A stretch of 64,000 bases of DNA, from the NCBI RefSeq assembly GCF_003611475.1, contig NZ_RAXT01000007.1:1-64000 (forward strand), in the 5' to 3' direction. The position numbers and the translations under genes are program-made. This document shows, piece by piece, positions 1 through 8,709 of this stretch. The notes beneath the pieces are model-generated. The model searched no databases. It worked only from the letters and a program-made list of their open reading frames with translations, and was not told the DNA's origin. Every line of letters starts with the position of its first letter. Positions within the stretch are counted from its first letter, which is position 1. This DNA comes from Acinetobacter rongchengensis (lineage in GTDB: Bacteria > Pseudomonadota > Gammaproteobacteria > Pseudomonadales > Moraxellaceae).

Positions 1-1
1 C

Positions 2-1231
2 AATTATTTACTGCAACATAAAGATGTCATTGATTTGATTGAACGTAGGGGAGGGAATCCAGTTGGTACATTTCTAATGTTTGATGAAAAAACGGAAGAA
101 TTGGCTAAAGAAATCGGTTTAGATATATGGTTCCCACCAGCAGCGTTAAGACAACGTTGTGATAATAAAATGGAAACGGTACGTATTGGTAATAAGGCTG
201 GTGTTTATTCTGTTCCAAACGCATTGGTCAAAGTAGATAGTTATGCACATTTACAACAACTGGCGGCTGAACATGGTTTAGGTCATGATTTGGTTGTGCA
301 AACAGCATTTGGTGATTCAGGCCACACCACCTTTTTCATTTCCAATGAAGAAGAGTTTAATAAACATAAAGAAGATATTATTAAAGACCCTGAAGTCAAA
401 GTCATGAAGCGCATCAATTGCCGTGGTGCGACATTAGAAGCTTGTGCAACACAGTCTGGAACATTGGTTGGTCCATTGCTGACAGAAGTCGTTGGTGCAA
501 CTGAGCTGACACCTTATAAAGGTGGTTGGTGTGGGAATGAAATTTTCCCTGGTGCATTTTCCGAAAGTGTTCGCACGAAAGCCCGAGACATGGCAGAAAA
601 ATTTGGTAATCAATTGTTGAATGAAGGTTATCGAGGCTATTTCGATTTAGACTTTTTAATTGATATTGATACAGATGAAGTCTATCTAGGTGAATTAAAC
701 CCACGTATTTGTGGTGCAAGCCCGATGACGAATCATGCGGCATTTGCTTATGCAGATGCACCATTATTCTTATTCCATTTACTTGAATTTTCAGGCGTAC
801 CATTTGATTTAAATGTCAAAGAAATCAATGAGCGCTGGGCACAGCCACATTTTATTGATTCTTGGTCACAGGTTGTTATTAAATTTACTGAAAATAAAGT
901 CGATCAAGTGACACATGCGCCACCGACAGGTATTTATCGAATGGCTCAAGATGGTAGTGTCTCTTATCAGCGTTTTGATTATAACCGTAAGGCGATTGAT
1001 ACTGAACAAGAGGCATTCTTCTTACGTATCACAGGACCGGGTGATTTCCGTTATGAAGGTGCTGATCTCGGTATTTTAATTACACGTGGTCGTTCAATGG
1101 ATGATAATTTTAAATTGAACCTGAGAGCACGTGATTGGATTCGAGGCATAAAAAGCTACTATGCGGGTAAACCGATCGTTACGACACATCATGAATCTAT
1201 ACCTGAGCCTGGGGCTTTTAAAATACTATAG
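2..1231 (+). CDS. ATP-grasp ligase, biotin-carboxylase-like (5' end outside window)
   Basis: The frame is open from base 2, so the true start lies before the window; the TTG at 35 is an internal Leu codon. The 409 visible residues read as an ATP-grasp enzyme, a family that activates a carboxylate with ATP and joins it to an amine, thiol or carboxyl acceptor. A glycine-containing loop GDSGHTTFF lies near bases 311-337. The motif GELNPRICG near 689-715 carries the Glu and Asn that normally bind Mg-ATP. No biotin carboxyl carrier domain is seen, so the usual automatic name biotin carboxylase is probably only structural. The C45 hydrolase gene starts 9 bases downstream after a GGA ribosome site, so the two are almost certainly co-transcribed. 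The substrate is unknown; a peptide or amino-acid ligase is a reasonable alternative. Confidence 0.75.
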   Translation, partial: NYLLQHKDVIDLIERRGGNPVGTFLMFDEKTEELAKEIGLDIWFPPAALRQRCDNKMETVRIGNKAGVYSVPNALVKVDSYAHLQQLAAEHGLGHDLVVQTAFGDSGHTTFFISNEEEFNKHKEDIIKDPEVKVMKRINCRGATLEACATQSGTLVGPLLTEVVGATELTPYKGGWCGNEIFPGAFSESVRTKARDMAEKFGNQLLNEGYRGYFDLDFLIDIDTDEVYLGELNPRICGASPMTNHAAFAYADAPLFLFHLLEFSGVPFDLNVKEINERWAQPHFIDSWSQVVIKFTENKVDQVTHAPPTGIYRMAQDGSVSYQRFDYNRKAIDTEQEAFFLRITGPGDFRYEGADLGILITRGRSMDDNFKLNLRARDWIRGIKSYYAGKPIVTTHHESIPEPGAFKIL

Positions 1232-1240
1232 GAATGGATC

Positions 1241-2230
1241 ATGTCAATTGAACTTCAGTTCCAAGCATGGAAGGAAGACATGCCTGATCAACAATGGCAA
1301 AAGGTATTTAACCAATACTGGCCAGGTTATCGAGCATGGTTTTTGCGGAGTGGTACTGTAGGTAGACCAACCTATTTGGAATGTAGGAAGGCCTTGCGGA
1401 CATACATGCCTGAGTTGATCCCTATTTGGGAAAGACTGGTTGAACTTGCGGGTGGTGGAGATGTCGAGTCACGGTTTTTATCTTTATGGTGTCCACCACC
1501 GTATATTGCGGGTTGTTCTCAAGGTGTTTGGTTAGATCCTCATGGCTATGAAGAACCGATGTTATTACGCAATTATGATTTTGCTCCAGTCTTGCTAGAA
1601 GGCAACTGGATAAGTACACGCTGGCTTGGACAGCGTGTACTGGCAATGAGTGATTGTTTGTGGGGAGCATTGGACGGTCTGAATGAGGCGGGTTTATCGA
1701 TATCATTATCTTTTGGTGGACGGACAGTGTCAGGTACGGGGTTCGGGGTTCCCCTCGTGCTTAGATATATTTTAGAAACTGCTCAAAATACAGCTCAAGC
1801 AGTCAGTATTCTTAAACGTATCCCCGTTCATATGACTTATAGTATTACCTTGCTTGATCAAGCAGGAGAGTGGGCAACGGTTTTTGTTAGCCCAGACAGA
1901 GCGCCTGAGGTGGTTCATCAACGTGCTGTGACTAACTTTCAGCATACGGTTGAATGGCAACAACATGCAAAAGCAACCCATGCGATTGAGCGTTTAGAAG
2001 TGTTGCAGCAAAACCTTGAATATGCATCTCATTCACATGAGGCAATACAAGCGATGCTTTGTAAACCGCTGTATCAGGAGGCATGGTTACGGGGGTACGG
2101 TACGTTATATTCTGCCGTGTATCGACCATTATCGAGGAGTGTTGAACTTTTATGGCCACAACAATCATGGCGACAAACGATACAAAACTTTGAAGAAGCC
2201 AATAGGACAATTTCTTTATCTGCGTATTAA
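1241..2230 (+). CDS. C45-family autoproteolytic Ntn hydrolase / acyltransferase-like protein
   Basis: This is a 329-residue protein resembling the acyl-CoA:6-aminopenicillanic-acid acyltransferase family (peptidase family C45). Members mature by self-cleavage before a Cys, which becomes the N-terminal nucleophile and makes or hydrolyses amide bonds. The expected Gly-Cys junction is seen in YIAGCSQGVW, with Cys92 as candidate nucleophile. The LLRNYDF motif at about 108-114 matches the Asn/Asp motif that follows the nucleophile by roughly 20 residues in this family. No signal peptide is visible, so a cytoplasmic location is likely. It directly follows the ATP-grasp gene, suggesting one enzyme builds and the other cuts or transfers the same amide. 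The ATG at 1241 has a GGA motif at a suitable distance. The substrate cannot be told. Confidence 0.7.
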   Translation: MSIELQFQAWKEDMPDQQWQKVFNQYWPGYRAWFLRSGTVGRPTYLECRKALRTYMPELIPIWERLVELAGGGDVESRFLSLWCPPPYIAGCSQGVWLDPHGYEEPMLLRNYDFAPVLLEGNWISTRWLGQRVLAMSDCLWGALDGLNEAGLSISLSFGGRTVSGTGFGVPLVLRYILETAQNTAQAVSILKRIPVHMTYSITLLDQAGEWATVFVSPDRAPEVVHQRAVTNFQHTVEWQQHAKATHAIERLEVLQQNLEYASHSHEAIQAMLCKPLYQEAWLRGYGTLYSAVYRPLSRSVELLWPQQSWRQTIQNFEEANRTISLSAY

Positions 2231-2741
2231 TGTTAGAAGCAAATCAAGAAAGTTGGTTATCGATTAATAAAGCGTATTTTTGCTGTTCAACCTTAGACAC
2301 AAGGATGCCTCTGTCTGTCAATATTAAGCATTGGTGGTCCCTGTGACTGAGGGTGTGAAGATCTGATTATTATAAATTTATTGTAGTGATAGCTTTCTAG
2401 GTTATATCTAGCTATCTTGGTTTTTATAGCGTGTTCACGCTAAACAATTATGTTATGGGGTTCGACAAAATTTGCTGATCAATACACAGTGCTCTTTTAC
2501 ATTTTTCAAATCGAAAATACATCATATTCCAAGTTTAGCGGAATGAATCATTTTAATTTCACCACAAAGCATATTATTTTCTTGTTTACATTCTCAATAT
2601 TTTCAATCAAATGCGACTGACTGATGTGGTACTTCATGATTTGATTATTGCGATATGATATGAAAGATTGTTGAATGAGAGTAGCCTATTCTTCGTGGAT
2701 ATGTTTGTATGTTTATGATTTAAAAATGAAGTAAAAATGTT
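2231..2741. other. Intergenic stretch, no gene seen
   Basis: This is AT-rich, with stop codons in all frames. A weak hairpin (GATAGCT at 2388-2394 with AGCTATC at 2410-2416, then a short T-rich stretch) could end the upstream operon. No clear promoter or ribosome site for the LysR gene was recognised beyond general A-richness before its ATG. Confidence 0.5.
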
Positions 2742-3629
2742 ATGTATCGATTACCACCTTTAAATGCACTCAGGGTTTTTGAAGCTGTTGCTCGGCTGGG
2801 AAGCGTACGTCGAGCAGCTGATGAATTATGTGTAACGCCTCCAGCAATCAGTCATCAAATTGCTAAATTAGAAGAACATTTGGGGCAAGCATTGTTTATC
2901 AGGAGAGGCCGTACACTCCTTTTGACTGAGACTGCATGTAATTATTTGACAGAAATTCGTCCTACTTTACAAGCCATTAGCCGAGCAACACTCGTAGCAA
3001 GTAAAGATAATACACGTGAAACTTTGACCATTTCAGCTCCACCAACACTAATAAGTAAATGGTTGTTACCACGCTTAACTCAGTTTTTTGAATTATTTCC
3101 AGAATATGATGTCAGATTAGTTGACCGTATGACATTAGATCTTGAAGAACAAAGTATAGATGTCGCCATAGAATATCGTTTTGAAGAGATCGCTCATTTT
3201 TCCACACAGCAACTTTTTGATGATCAAATTGTTGCATTGGCGAGCCCTACATTTGTCAAGCAGCATCATTTATTTACGATGGATAAATTGGAAGGTTTAA
3301 CTTTGATTGAAACTGAACGGAGATTGAATTCCTGGCGATCACTTTTAGCGCATTATCCTTGGGTTAATCAACAACGATATTTATCCGTTGGATATTCATT
3401 ACAAGCTTTTGATGCAGCTGAGTTAGGTCTTGGGGTAGCATTAGGTAATTTAATTAATGCACAAGATATGATTGCATCAGAAAAATTGTGTGTCCCATTT
3501 GAAATTGATAAAGAAAGTATTCCTCCCTTACCTCACTATTATTTAAGTATTCCACCATACAAAGAGCGATGGAGTAGAGTATCGAACTTTGTAGATTGGA
3601 TCACTTCATTAAGTATTAGTAAAAATTAA
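2742..3629 (+). CDS. LysR-family transcriptional regulator (GcvA type)
   Basis: This is a 295-residue LysR-type regulator. The N-terminal winged helix-turn-helix spans about residues 5-64, with the recognition region AADELCVTPPAISHQIAKLE. The periplasmic-binding-like effector domain begins near residue 92 (TLTISAPPTLISKWLLPRL). Start and wording (MYRLPPLNALRVFEA) are typical of the GcvA subgroup, to which the itaconate-operon regulator RipR of Pseudomonas is thought to belong. It lies in the same direction just before an organic-acid carrier and a CoA-transferase/hydratase/lyase operon, so it is the likely local regulator, sensing the acid or its CoA ester. The duplicated promoter segments at 3630 and 5668 are candidate targets. 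The effector is an inference from context. Confidence 0.85.
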   Translation: MYRLPPLNALRVFEAVARLGSVRRAADELCVTPPAISHQIAKLEEHLGQALFIRRGRTLLLTETACNYLTEIRPTLQAISRATLVASKDNTRETLTISAPPTLISKWLLPRLTQFFELFPEYDVRLVDRMTLDLEEQSIDVAIEYRFEEIAHFSTQQLFDDQIVALASPTFVKQHHLFTMDKLEGLTLIETERRLNSWRSLLAHYPWVNQQRYLSVGYSLQAFDAAELGLGVALGNLINAQDMIASEKLCVPFEIDKESIPPLPHYYLSIPPYKERWSRVSNFVDWITSLSISKN

Positions 3630-3708
3630 CTGTTAAGTTTTTTTATTCATTTTCTAAAAAATTAATCAATTTATTTTTCTATCTTCTTCCTTACATAATG
3701 AGCCTTAC
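3630..3708 (+). promoter_or_regulatory. Promoter/operator segment, copy 1
   Basis: This segment begins at the LysR stop codon and is an imperfect duplicate of 5668-5745. Both copies share CTGTTAAGTTTTTTT at the left, an AATCAATT core, and a TTACATAATG-type right end. The CATAAT at 3694-3699 is a plausible -10 box, and the distance from the left end to it (64 bases) is identical in both copies. It precedes the carrier gene and is a likely LysR-controlled promoter. Confidence 0.55.
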
Positions 3709-3851
3709 TTAAAAAGTAGCAACTGGTCTTTAGTGTGTTTGAAAATGAGAACATGATGCCCGTCAATAGGTGACAAGTGGGTATTTTCAACAAGCTAAGG
3801 AGATGCTGTTTTTAAGAATGTTAAAAATAGGATCGGCTAAGGAGAAGCCTA

Positions 3852-5162
3852 ATGAGCACGGATCAGAATATTGGCAAAAAACTCAATGCAAATATAGATC
3901 AAAAAACACGCATTAAATCAATTTTAGGTGGTTCAGCAGGCAATTTAGTCGAATGGTATGACTGGTTTGCCTACAGTATGTTTACATTATATTTTGCTAA
4001 ATCTTTTTTTCCAGCAGGTAATCAGACAGCAGAATTATTACAAGCTGCAGCTGTATTTGCGATTGGCTTTTTAATGAGGCCGATTGGTGCATGGTTAATG
4101 GGAATTTTTGCTGATCGGAGAGGTCGTAAAGCTGGCCTCACACTTTCTGTTACGTTGATGTGTATCGGTTCAATATTGATTGCTATCGCACCAACCTATC
4201 AACAGATCGGTGTATTTGCACCAATTATCTTAATTATTGCACGGCTTATTCAAGGTTTGAGTATTGGAGGTGAGTATGGCGCAAGTGCAACATATCTCAG
4301 TGAAATGGCAGGCAAAAATCGTCGTGGATTTTTCTCTAGTTTTCAATACATGACAATCCTAGCAGGTCAGTTACTTGCCTTAGCCACCTTAATTTTGTTG
4401 CAAACGATACTTACAGATTCTCAGCTGTATGACTGGGGATGGCGTATTCCATTTTTTGTCGGTGCAATTTTAGCCTTATCTGTCTTTATCATTCGACGTG
4501 GAATGGTTGAAACACAATCTTTTAAAAATGCGACTCAAGAAGTGAAGTCAAGCGCTTTTGCCTTATTTAAACATCATCCTAAAGAAGCTTTAGCAGTCCT
4601 ATTGTTAACTGCTGGAGGAACAATTTCATTTTATGCCTATACGTCATATATGCAGAAGTTTATGGTCAATACAACTGGATTTTCCAAAGAAGTAGCTTCA
4701 ATTGTATCTGCTATAACAATCTTTATTTTTATGTGTATGCAGCCTGTAATGGGGGCAATATCCGATAAAATAGGACGTAAAGCTGTGATGATTTTCTTTG
4801 GTATTGGGGGAGTATTATTTACTTATCCGATATTCACGACTGTGGCTAGCACGACAAGTCCAATTATTGCAGGACTATTAATATTATTTGGCATGATATT
4901 TTTGTCAGGATACACTTCAACCAGTGCTGTGATTAAGTCTGAAATGTTTCCTTCGCATATCCGAGCGTTGGGTGTTGCATTACCTTATGCAATAGCAAAT
5001 ACTATTTTTGGTGGAACTTCTGAATTGGTTGCATTACAGTTCAAAAACATCGGCCATGAAAACTTCTACTTCATTTATGTAACTGTACTCTGCGCAGTTT
5101 GTTTGATCTATTTTATTCGAATGAAAGATCAACAAAAACATAGTCGTATTCTTGAAGATTAA
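3852..5162 (+). CDS. MFS carrier, metabolite:H+ symporter (KgtP-like), probable dicarboxylate importer
   Basis: This is a 436-residue, 12-helix inner-membrane carrier of the metabolite:H+ symporter branch of the major facilitator superfamily. It shows the branch signature GNLVEWYDWFAYS near residues 31-43, the loop 2-3 motif DRRGRKAGL near 93-101, and the GLSIGGEYGAS stretch near helix 4. Relatives such as KgtP and ShiA take up organic acids with protons. Its place between the LysR regulator and the CoA-transferase/hydratase/lyase operon suggests it imports that pathway's acid (itaconate, mesaconate or citramalate). A GGAG ribosome site precedes the ATG at 3852. A strong hairpin follows the stop, and the enzyme operon has its own copy of the promoter, so it is probably a separate transcript. 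Substrate is inferred. Confidence 0.8.
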   Translation: MSTDQNIGKKLNANIDQKTRIKSILGGSAGNLVEWYDWFAYSMFTLYFAKSFFPAGNQTAELLQAAAVFAIGFLMRPIGAWLMGIFADRRGRKAGLTLSVTLMCIGSILIAIAPTYQQIGVFAPIILIIARLIQGLSIGGEYGASATYLSEMAGKNRRGFFSSFQYMTILAGQLLALATLILLQTILTDSQLYDWGWRIPFFVGAILALSVFIIRRGMVETQSFKNATQEVKSSAFALFKHHPKEALAVLLLTAGGTISFYAYTSYMQKFMVNTTGFSKEVASIVSAITIFIFMCMQPVMGAISDKIGRKAVMIFFGIGGVLFTYPIFTTVASTTSPIIAGLLILFGMIFLSGYTSTSAVIKSEMFPSHIRALGVALPYAIANTIFGGTSELVALQFKNIGHENFYFIYVTVLCAVCLIYFIRMKDQQKHSRILED

Positions 5163-5174
5163 TATAATAAATTA

Positions 5175-5206
5175 AGCAAAACCATGACATTTGTGATGGT
5201 TTTGCT
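5175..5206 (+). terminator. Hairpin after the MFS carrier
   Basis: The 11-bp arms AGCAAAACCAT and ATGGTTTTGCT lie 13 bases after the carrier stop codon. The T-tract is weak, so termination strength is uncertain. Confidence 0.5.
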
Positions 5207-5667
5207 GCTATTTCTAACATCAATAAATATGTATTACTGCACAACTAATTTTTTTATGCATTTTTCAACCATATCATGATTCACTTGAATGGCGTGTAAG
5301 CTAGAAATTTATGATACCCAAAATTACGTTATTCTCAAATTAGTGACTCTCAAATTAATAATTCTCAAATCAGTATTCAGTTATTGCCATCATTCTTCAA
5401 TATGTCAATAGAGTCATCGTTATGCATGCACCTTATGCTAAACAAGCTCTTAACTCAGCTTTACTGTGTAGTTTATTGTGCGGTAATCAAAAGCATTGTT
5501 TTCCCAGGGTTGATTTTTAGACATTTATCATTGTGATCTATGTATTTGATTATCGAGCCCAAAAGTTCATGCCACGCTTTTAAATTTATTGTGCGTTAGA
5601 CGATATGAGTTTTCCAATATTCAAAAATTGTGGGTGAAGTTATTTAGATAATGATTGAGAAATATCT
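5207..5667. other. Intergenic stretch between carrier and CoA-transferase operon
   Basis: No coding region is recognised in about 460 bases. The only structure noticed is a three-fold 15-bp tandem repeat at 5331-5375. The stretch is followed by promoter copy 2. Confidence 0.5.
5331..5375. repeat. 15-bp tandem repeat, three units
   Basis: The three adjoining 15-base units are ATTCTCAAATTAGTG, ACTCTCAAATTAATA and ATTCTCAAATCAGTA. They share the core TCTCAAAT. They lie about 300 bases before the duplicated promoter and could be binding sites or simple slippage. Confidence 0.6.
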
Positions 5668-5745
5668 CTGTTAAGTTTTTTTTTCTATTTTATAAAAAAA
5701 TAATCAATTTTTTTTCTAATCATCTTGTTTACATAATGGGTCTTT
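5668..5745 (+). promoter_or_regulatory. Promoter/operator segment, copy 2
   Basis: This is an imperfect duplicate of 3630-3708 that lies just before the CoA-transferase gene. The CATAAT at 5732-5737 is a candidate -10 box. The shared AATCAATT core is a candidate part of a LysR site. It suggests the carrier and the enzyme operon are switched together. Confidence 0.55.
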
Positions 5746-5790
5746 CCAAAAGTTAAGAGATTACTCTTTAGAATAGGCGAGGATAAGGAT

Positions 5791-6936
5791 GTGAAACCAT
5801 TAGAAGGATTATTAATTGTTGCGATAGAACAAGCTTTAGCAGCACCATTATGTACATCACGATTGGCTGATGCAGGTGCAAGAGTGATTAAAGTTGAACG
5901 CAAAGAGGGCGATTTTGCACGGGGCTATGATGAGGCTGCAAAAGGTGCAAGTTCATATTTCACTTGGACAAATCAAGGCAAAGAATCTGTCGTTCTTAAT
6001 TTTAGAGAAGATGAGGATGCTGCCATTCTCGAAAGCCTGATCTCACAAGCAGATGTTTTTATTCAAAACCTCGCACCGGGTGCAATGAGTCGTGCTGGAT
6101 TTGGATCTGACCGATTACGTAAAGATTACCCAAAGTTAATTACTGTTGATATTTCAGGCTATGGTGAAAGTGAGTCGGTAAAGCACCTTAAAGCATATGA
6201 TTTTCTGATTCAAGCTGAATCTGGCCTAACTGGAATTAGTGGTGGCGAAAATGAAATGGGACGTATAGGTGTCTCGATTTGTGATATTGGTGCGGGTATG
6301 ACAGCTCATGCAGCAGTACTTGAAGCACTGATAAAGCGTTCAAGAACGGGACAAGGTTCCGCATTGGCAATTTCATTATTTGATGTTGCTGCAGATTGGA
6401 TGAGTGTGCCACTCATGCATCAAGAGTATGGAAATGGCGCACCTAAACGTGTTGGATTAAAACATCCAAGCATGGCGCCATACGGGGCTTTCCCAAGTTC
6501 TGATCATGCTTTAACTTTAATCTCAGTGCAAAATGAACGCGAATGGGTACGATTCTGTGAAATTGTTTTAGGTGATCGAAATATTGCGATTGATCATCGT
6601 TTTTCATCGAATAACCTGCGAGTTCAAAACCGAGAAGTACTCGAGCAGCTTATCACTTCTATAACTCAAGGTTTGACACAAGAGGTTCTCAAACAACGTT
6701 TAGCCGCTGCTGACATTGCTTTTGGAGCAGTGAATAGTGTAGAGGATTTAGCAAAACATCCTGCATTGGTTCGTCGTCGTGTTCGAAATGAAACTGGCGA
6801 TGAAGTCAGCATTCCTCGATTACCAATTCGTTGGTTAGAAGAGGAAAAAAATAGAGTGAATGAACAACAAGCTCCTCAGCTTGGTGAACATACTCAAAAA
6901 ATTAAAAAAGAGTTCAACTGTGAGTTAGAGGCTTAA
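5791..6936 (+). CDS. Family III (CaiB/BaiF) CoA-transferase, probable itaconate/C5-dicarboxylate CoA-transferase
   Basis: This is a 381-residue class III CoA-transferase, which moves CoA from a donor thioester (usually succinyl-CoA) to a carboxylic acid through an Asp-bound anhydride. Asp165 in VSICDIGAGM is the expected catalytic residue. YDFLIQAESGLTGISG (136-151) is the usual segment before it, and the N-terminal VIKVERKEGDFARG is also typical. The start is GTG at 5791, 5 bases after an AGGATAAGG ribosome site. Hydratase and lyase genes follow at 9 and 43 bases. The set matches the P. aeruginosa itaconate route (Ict, Ich, Ccl), where Ict is also of this family. Mesaconate or citramalate remain possible substrates, so no symbol is assigned. 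Confidence 0.8.
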   Translation: MKPLEGLLIVAIEQALAAPLCTSRLADAGARVIKVERKEGDFARGYDEAAKGASSYFTWTNQGKESVVLNFREDEDAAILESLISQADVFIQNLAPGAMSRAGFGSDRLRKDYPKLITVDISGYGESESVKHLKAYDFLIQAESGLTGISGGENEMGRIGVSICDIGAGMTAHAAVLEALIKRSRTGQGSALAISLFDVAADWMSVPLMHQEYGNGAPKRVGLKHPSMAPYGAFPSSDHALTLISVQNEREWVRFCEIVLGDRNIAIDHRFSSNNLRVQNREVLEQLITSITQGLTQEVLKQRLAAADIAFGAVNSVEDLAKHPALVRRRVRNETGDEVSIPRLPIRWLEEEKNRVNEQQAPQLGEHTQKIKKEFNCELEA

Positions 6937-6945
6937 GGAAAAAGT

Positions 6946-7782
6946 ATGAATACACTAAATGTTATGGACTGGCTTGGACGTAAAGAGACTTTAGAGGATA
7001 CGCTTCGCTTACAACCCGCACACTTTATGCAAGCAACTTTAGATCAAGACCCTAGTCTAAAACTAGGTGATAGGCTTCCTGCACTTTGGCATTGGATTTA
7101 TTTCTTAGAGGCCAAACCTGCAAGTCAACTTGGTCGTGACGGTCATCCTAAAAAAGGAGGCTTCCTACCTCCTGTAAGTTTACCGCGCCGTATGTGGGCA
7201 GGTGGGCGATTTTCATTTATTGCACCTATTCCTCTAGGAAGTGAAGTAAAAAAAGTTTCATCAATCAAAGATATTTCTTATAAGCATGGTCGTACAGGTG
7301 AGTTATGTTTTGTAACAGTACTTCATGAATTCTATGTTAATGATGTATTGGCCCTGACTGAGGAACAAGATATTGTTTATCGAGAAGATCCTCAACCCAA
7401 TGTGCAACAACCTGAACCTTTAGCAGCCCCTGATCATGCAGAGTTTTCTGAGACAATCTCACCAAACCAAGTTCTACTATATCGTTATTCAGCATTAACT
7501 TTTAATGGGCATCGAATTCACTATGATGTGGACTATGCTAGAGATGTTGAAGGCTATGAAGGGTTAGTTTTTCATGGACCATTAACAGCAACCTTACTTG
7601 TCGACTTAGCGACCAGAACATTTGGTCGCCAGCCAAGCGAGTTTTCATTTAAAGGATTAGCACCGATTACTGCAAATCATGATTTCAAAATTGAAGGGGT
7701 TCGGGAAGGTAATGTGATGCATTTATGGGCCCGACGCCATGATGGTGCGTTAGCTATGAAGGCACAAGCCGTTTTCTCCTAA
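6946..7782 (+). CDS. MaoC-like (FAS1-type) enoyl-CoA hydratase, probable itaconyl/mesaconyl-CoA hydratase
   Basis: This is a 278-residue protein with two hot-dog folds. The N-terminal half (about 10-150) is a diverged, non-catalytic hot dog. The C-terminal half carries FNGHRIHYDVDYAR (186-199), the hydratase motif with its active His, then EGLVFHGPLTA. Proteins of this length and layout hydrate mesaconyl-C4-CoA or itaconyl-CoA to citramalyl-CoA. It begins 9 bases after the CoA-transferase with a good AAGGAAAAA ribosome site, so the genes are one operon. In the pathway it adds water to the CoA ester made by its upstream neighbour and passes citramalyl-CoA to the lyase downstream. Substrate is inferred from context. 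Confidence 0.8.
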   Translation: MNTLNVMDWLGRKETLEDTLRLQPAHFMQATLDQDPSLKLGDRLPALWHWIYFLEAKPASQLGRDGHPKKGGFLPPVSLPRRMWAGGRFSFIAPIPLGSEVKKVSSIKDISYKHGRTGELCFVTVLHEFYVNDVLALTEEQDIVYREDPQPNVQQPEPLAAPDHAEFSETISPNQVLLYRYSALTFNGHRIHYDVDYARDVEGYEGLVFHGPLTATLLVDLATRTFGRQPSEFSFKGLAPITANHDFKIEGVREGNVMHLWARRHDGALAMKAQAVFS

Positions 7783-7825
7783 TGGAAAACTGCTACAACT
7801 TATTTAATGCATGAGAGCTTAAAAG

Positions 7826-8671
7826 ATGAATGTGTTGCTACCTAGATCTTGGTTATATGTGCCTGGTAACAAGAGTGATTTAGTCAAAAAAGCAAGTAAT
7901 GGTAGTGCTGATGCTATCGTAATTGATTTTGAAGATGCTGTTTTAACAGCAGATAAGCCTGTTGCTCGCAGCCAGTTGATCCATCATGTTGAATTATTGA
8001 AAGCTCAAAATAAATTGATCGCAGTGCGAGTCAATGGACCTAAGGAGCTATTGGATCAGGATCTTGAAGTATTACGAACTTGTGTACCAGACTATCTGAT
8101 TCTCCCTAAGGTAGAGAGCCCTAGCCAAATTCAATATGTTGTTGATCAAATGAAAGGTTTTGATACTCGTATCATTGGTTTGATTGAAAGTCCAATAGGT
8201 GTATTGAATGCTCCTTTGATTGCCCAATCACATAAAAATCTTGTTGCACTGAGTATAGGCAGTGAGGATTTATCATTTGAAATGCAAATGCAGCCATGTT
8301 GGGATAGCCTTTATGTTTCAAGTATGCAAGTAAATATAGCCTGTAAGGCTGCGGGCATTCTTTGTATTGGTTATATTGGAAGTATAGCTGAATTTCGTGA
8401 GCTAGATCGATTCAAACTTTCGGTGGAACGTTCTGCTCCACTTGGTTTTTTAGGTGGTTTTGCCATTCATCCTGCACAAGTTGCGATATTAAATGAAGTG
8501 TTTACTCCTTCTGGTACAGAGATTGAATTGGCTAGACGGATTGTAAAAGAGTTTTCAGCTGCGCAAAATGAATCTAAAGGCGCGATTGCAGTTGATGGGA
8601 AAATGGTTGACCTACCAGTTGCTCGGCGAGCACAACAATTGCTCGAGAGATTTGGTCATTTATTTGACTAA
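7826..8671 (+). CDS. CitE-like HpcH/HpaI-family lyase, probable citramalyl-CoA lyase
   Basis: This is a 281-residue TIM-barrel lyase of the CitE branch. It shows RSWLYVPGNK (7-16), the metal-site motif DFEDAV (34-39), VRVNGP near 68, LPKVESPSQ near 93, GLIESPIG near 118, GSEDLSFEM near 144 and AIHPAQV near 212. Its length is that of stand-alone CitE-like proteins, which cleave citramalyl-CoA or related esters, rather than the citrate lyase beta subunit, and no citD or citF genes are near. As last gene of the operon it would split citramalyl-CoA to acetyl-CoA and pyruvate. A clear terminator follows. The substrate assignment rests on the neighbouring transferase and hydratase. Confidence 0.8.
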   Translation: MNVLLPRSWLYVPGNKSDLVKKASNGSADAIVIDFEDAVLTADKPVARSQLIHHVELLKAQNKLIAVRVNGPKELLDQDLEVLRTCVPDYLILPKVESPSQIQYVVDQMKGFDTRIIGLIESPIGVLNAPLIAQSHKNLVALSIGSEDLSFEMQMQPCWDSLYVSSMQVNIACKAAGILCIGYIGSIAEFRELDRFKLSVERSAPLGFLGGFAIHPAQVAILNEVFTPSGTEIELARRIVKEFSAAQNESKGAIAVDGKMVDLPVARRAQQLLERFGHLFD

Positions 8672-8675
8672 TATT

Positions 8676-8709
8676 AAAACCGTCATGTTTTTATACATGG
8701 CGGTTTTTT
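8676..8709 (+). terminator. Rho-independent terminator of the CoA-transferase/hydratase/lyase operon
   Basis: The arms AAAACCGTCATGT and ACATGGCGGTTTT form a stem with a G-A mismatch and a short loop, followed by a T-run. It starts 5 bases after the lyase stop codon. Confidence 0.85.
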
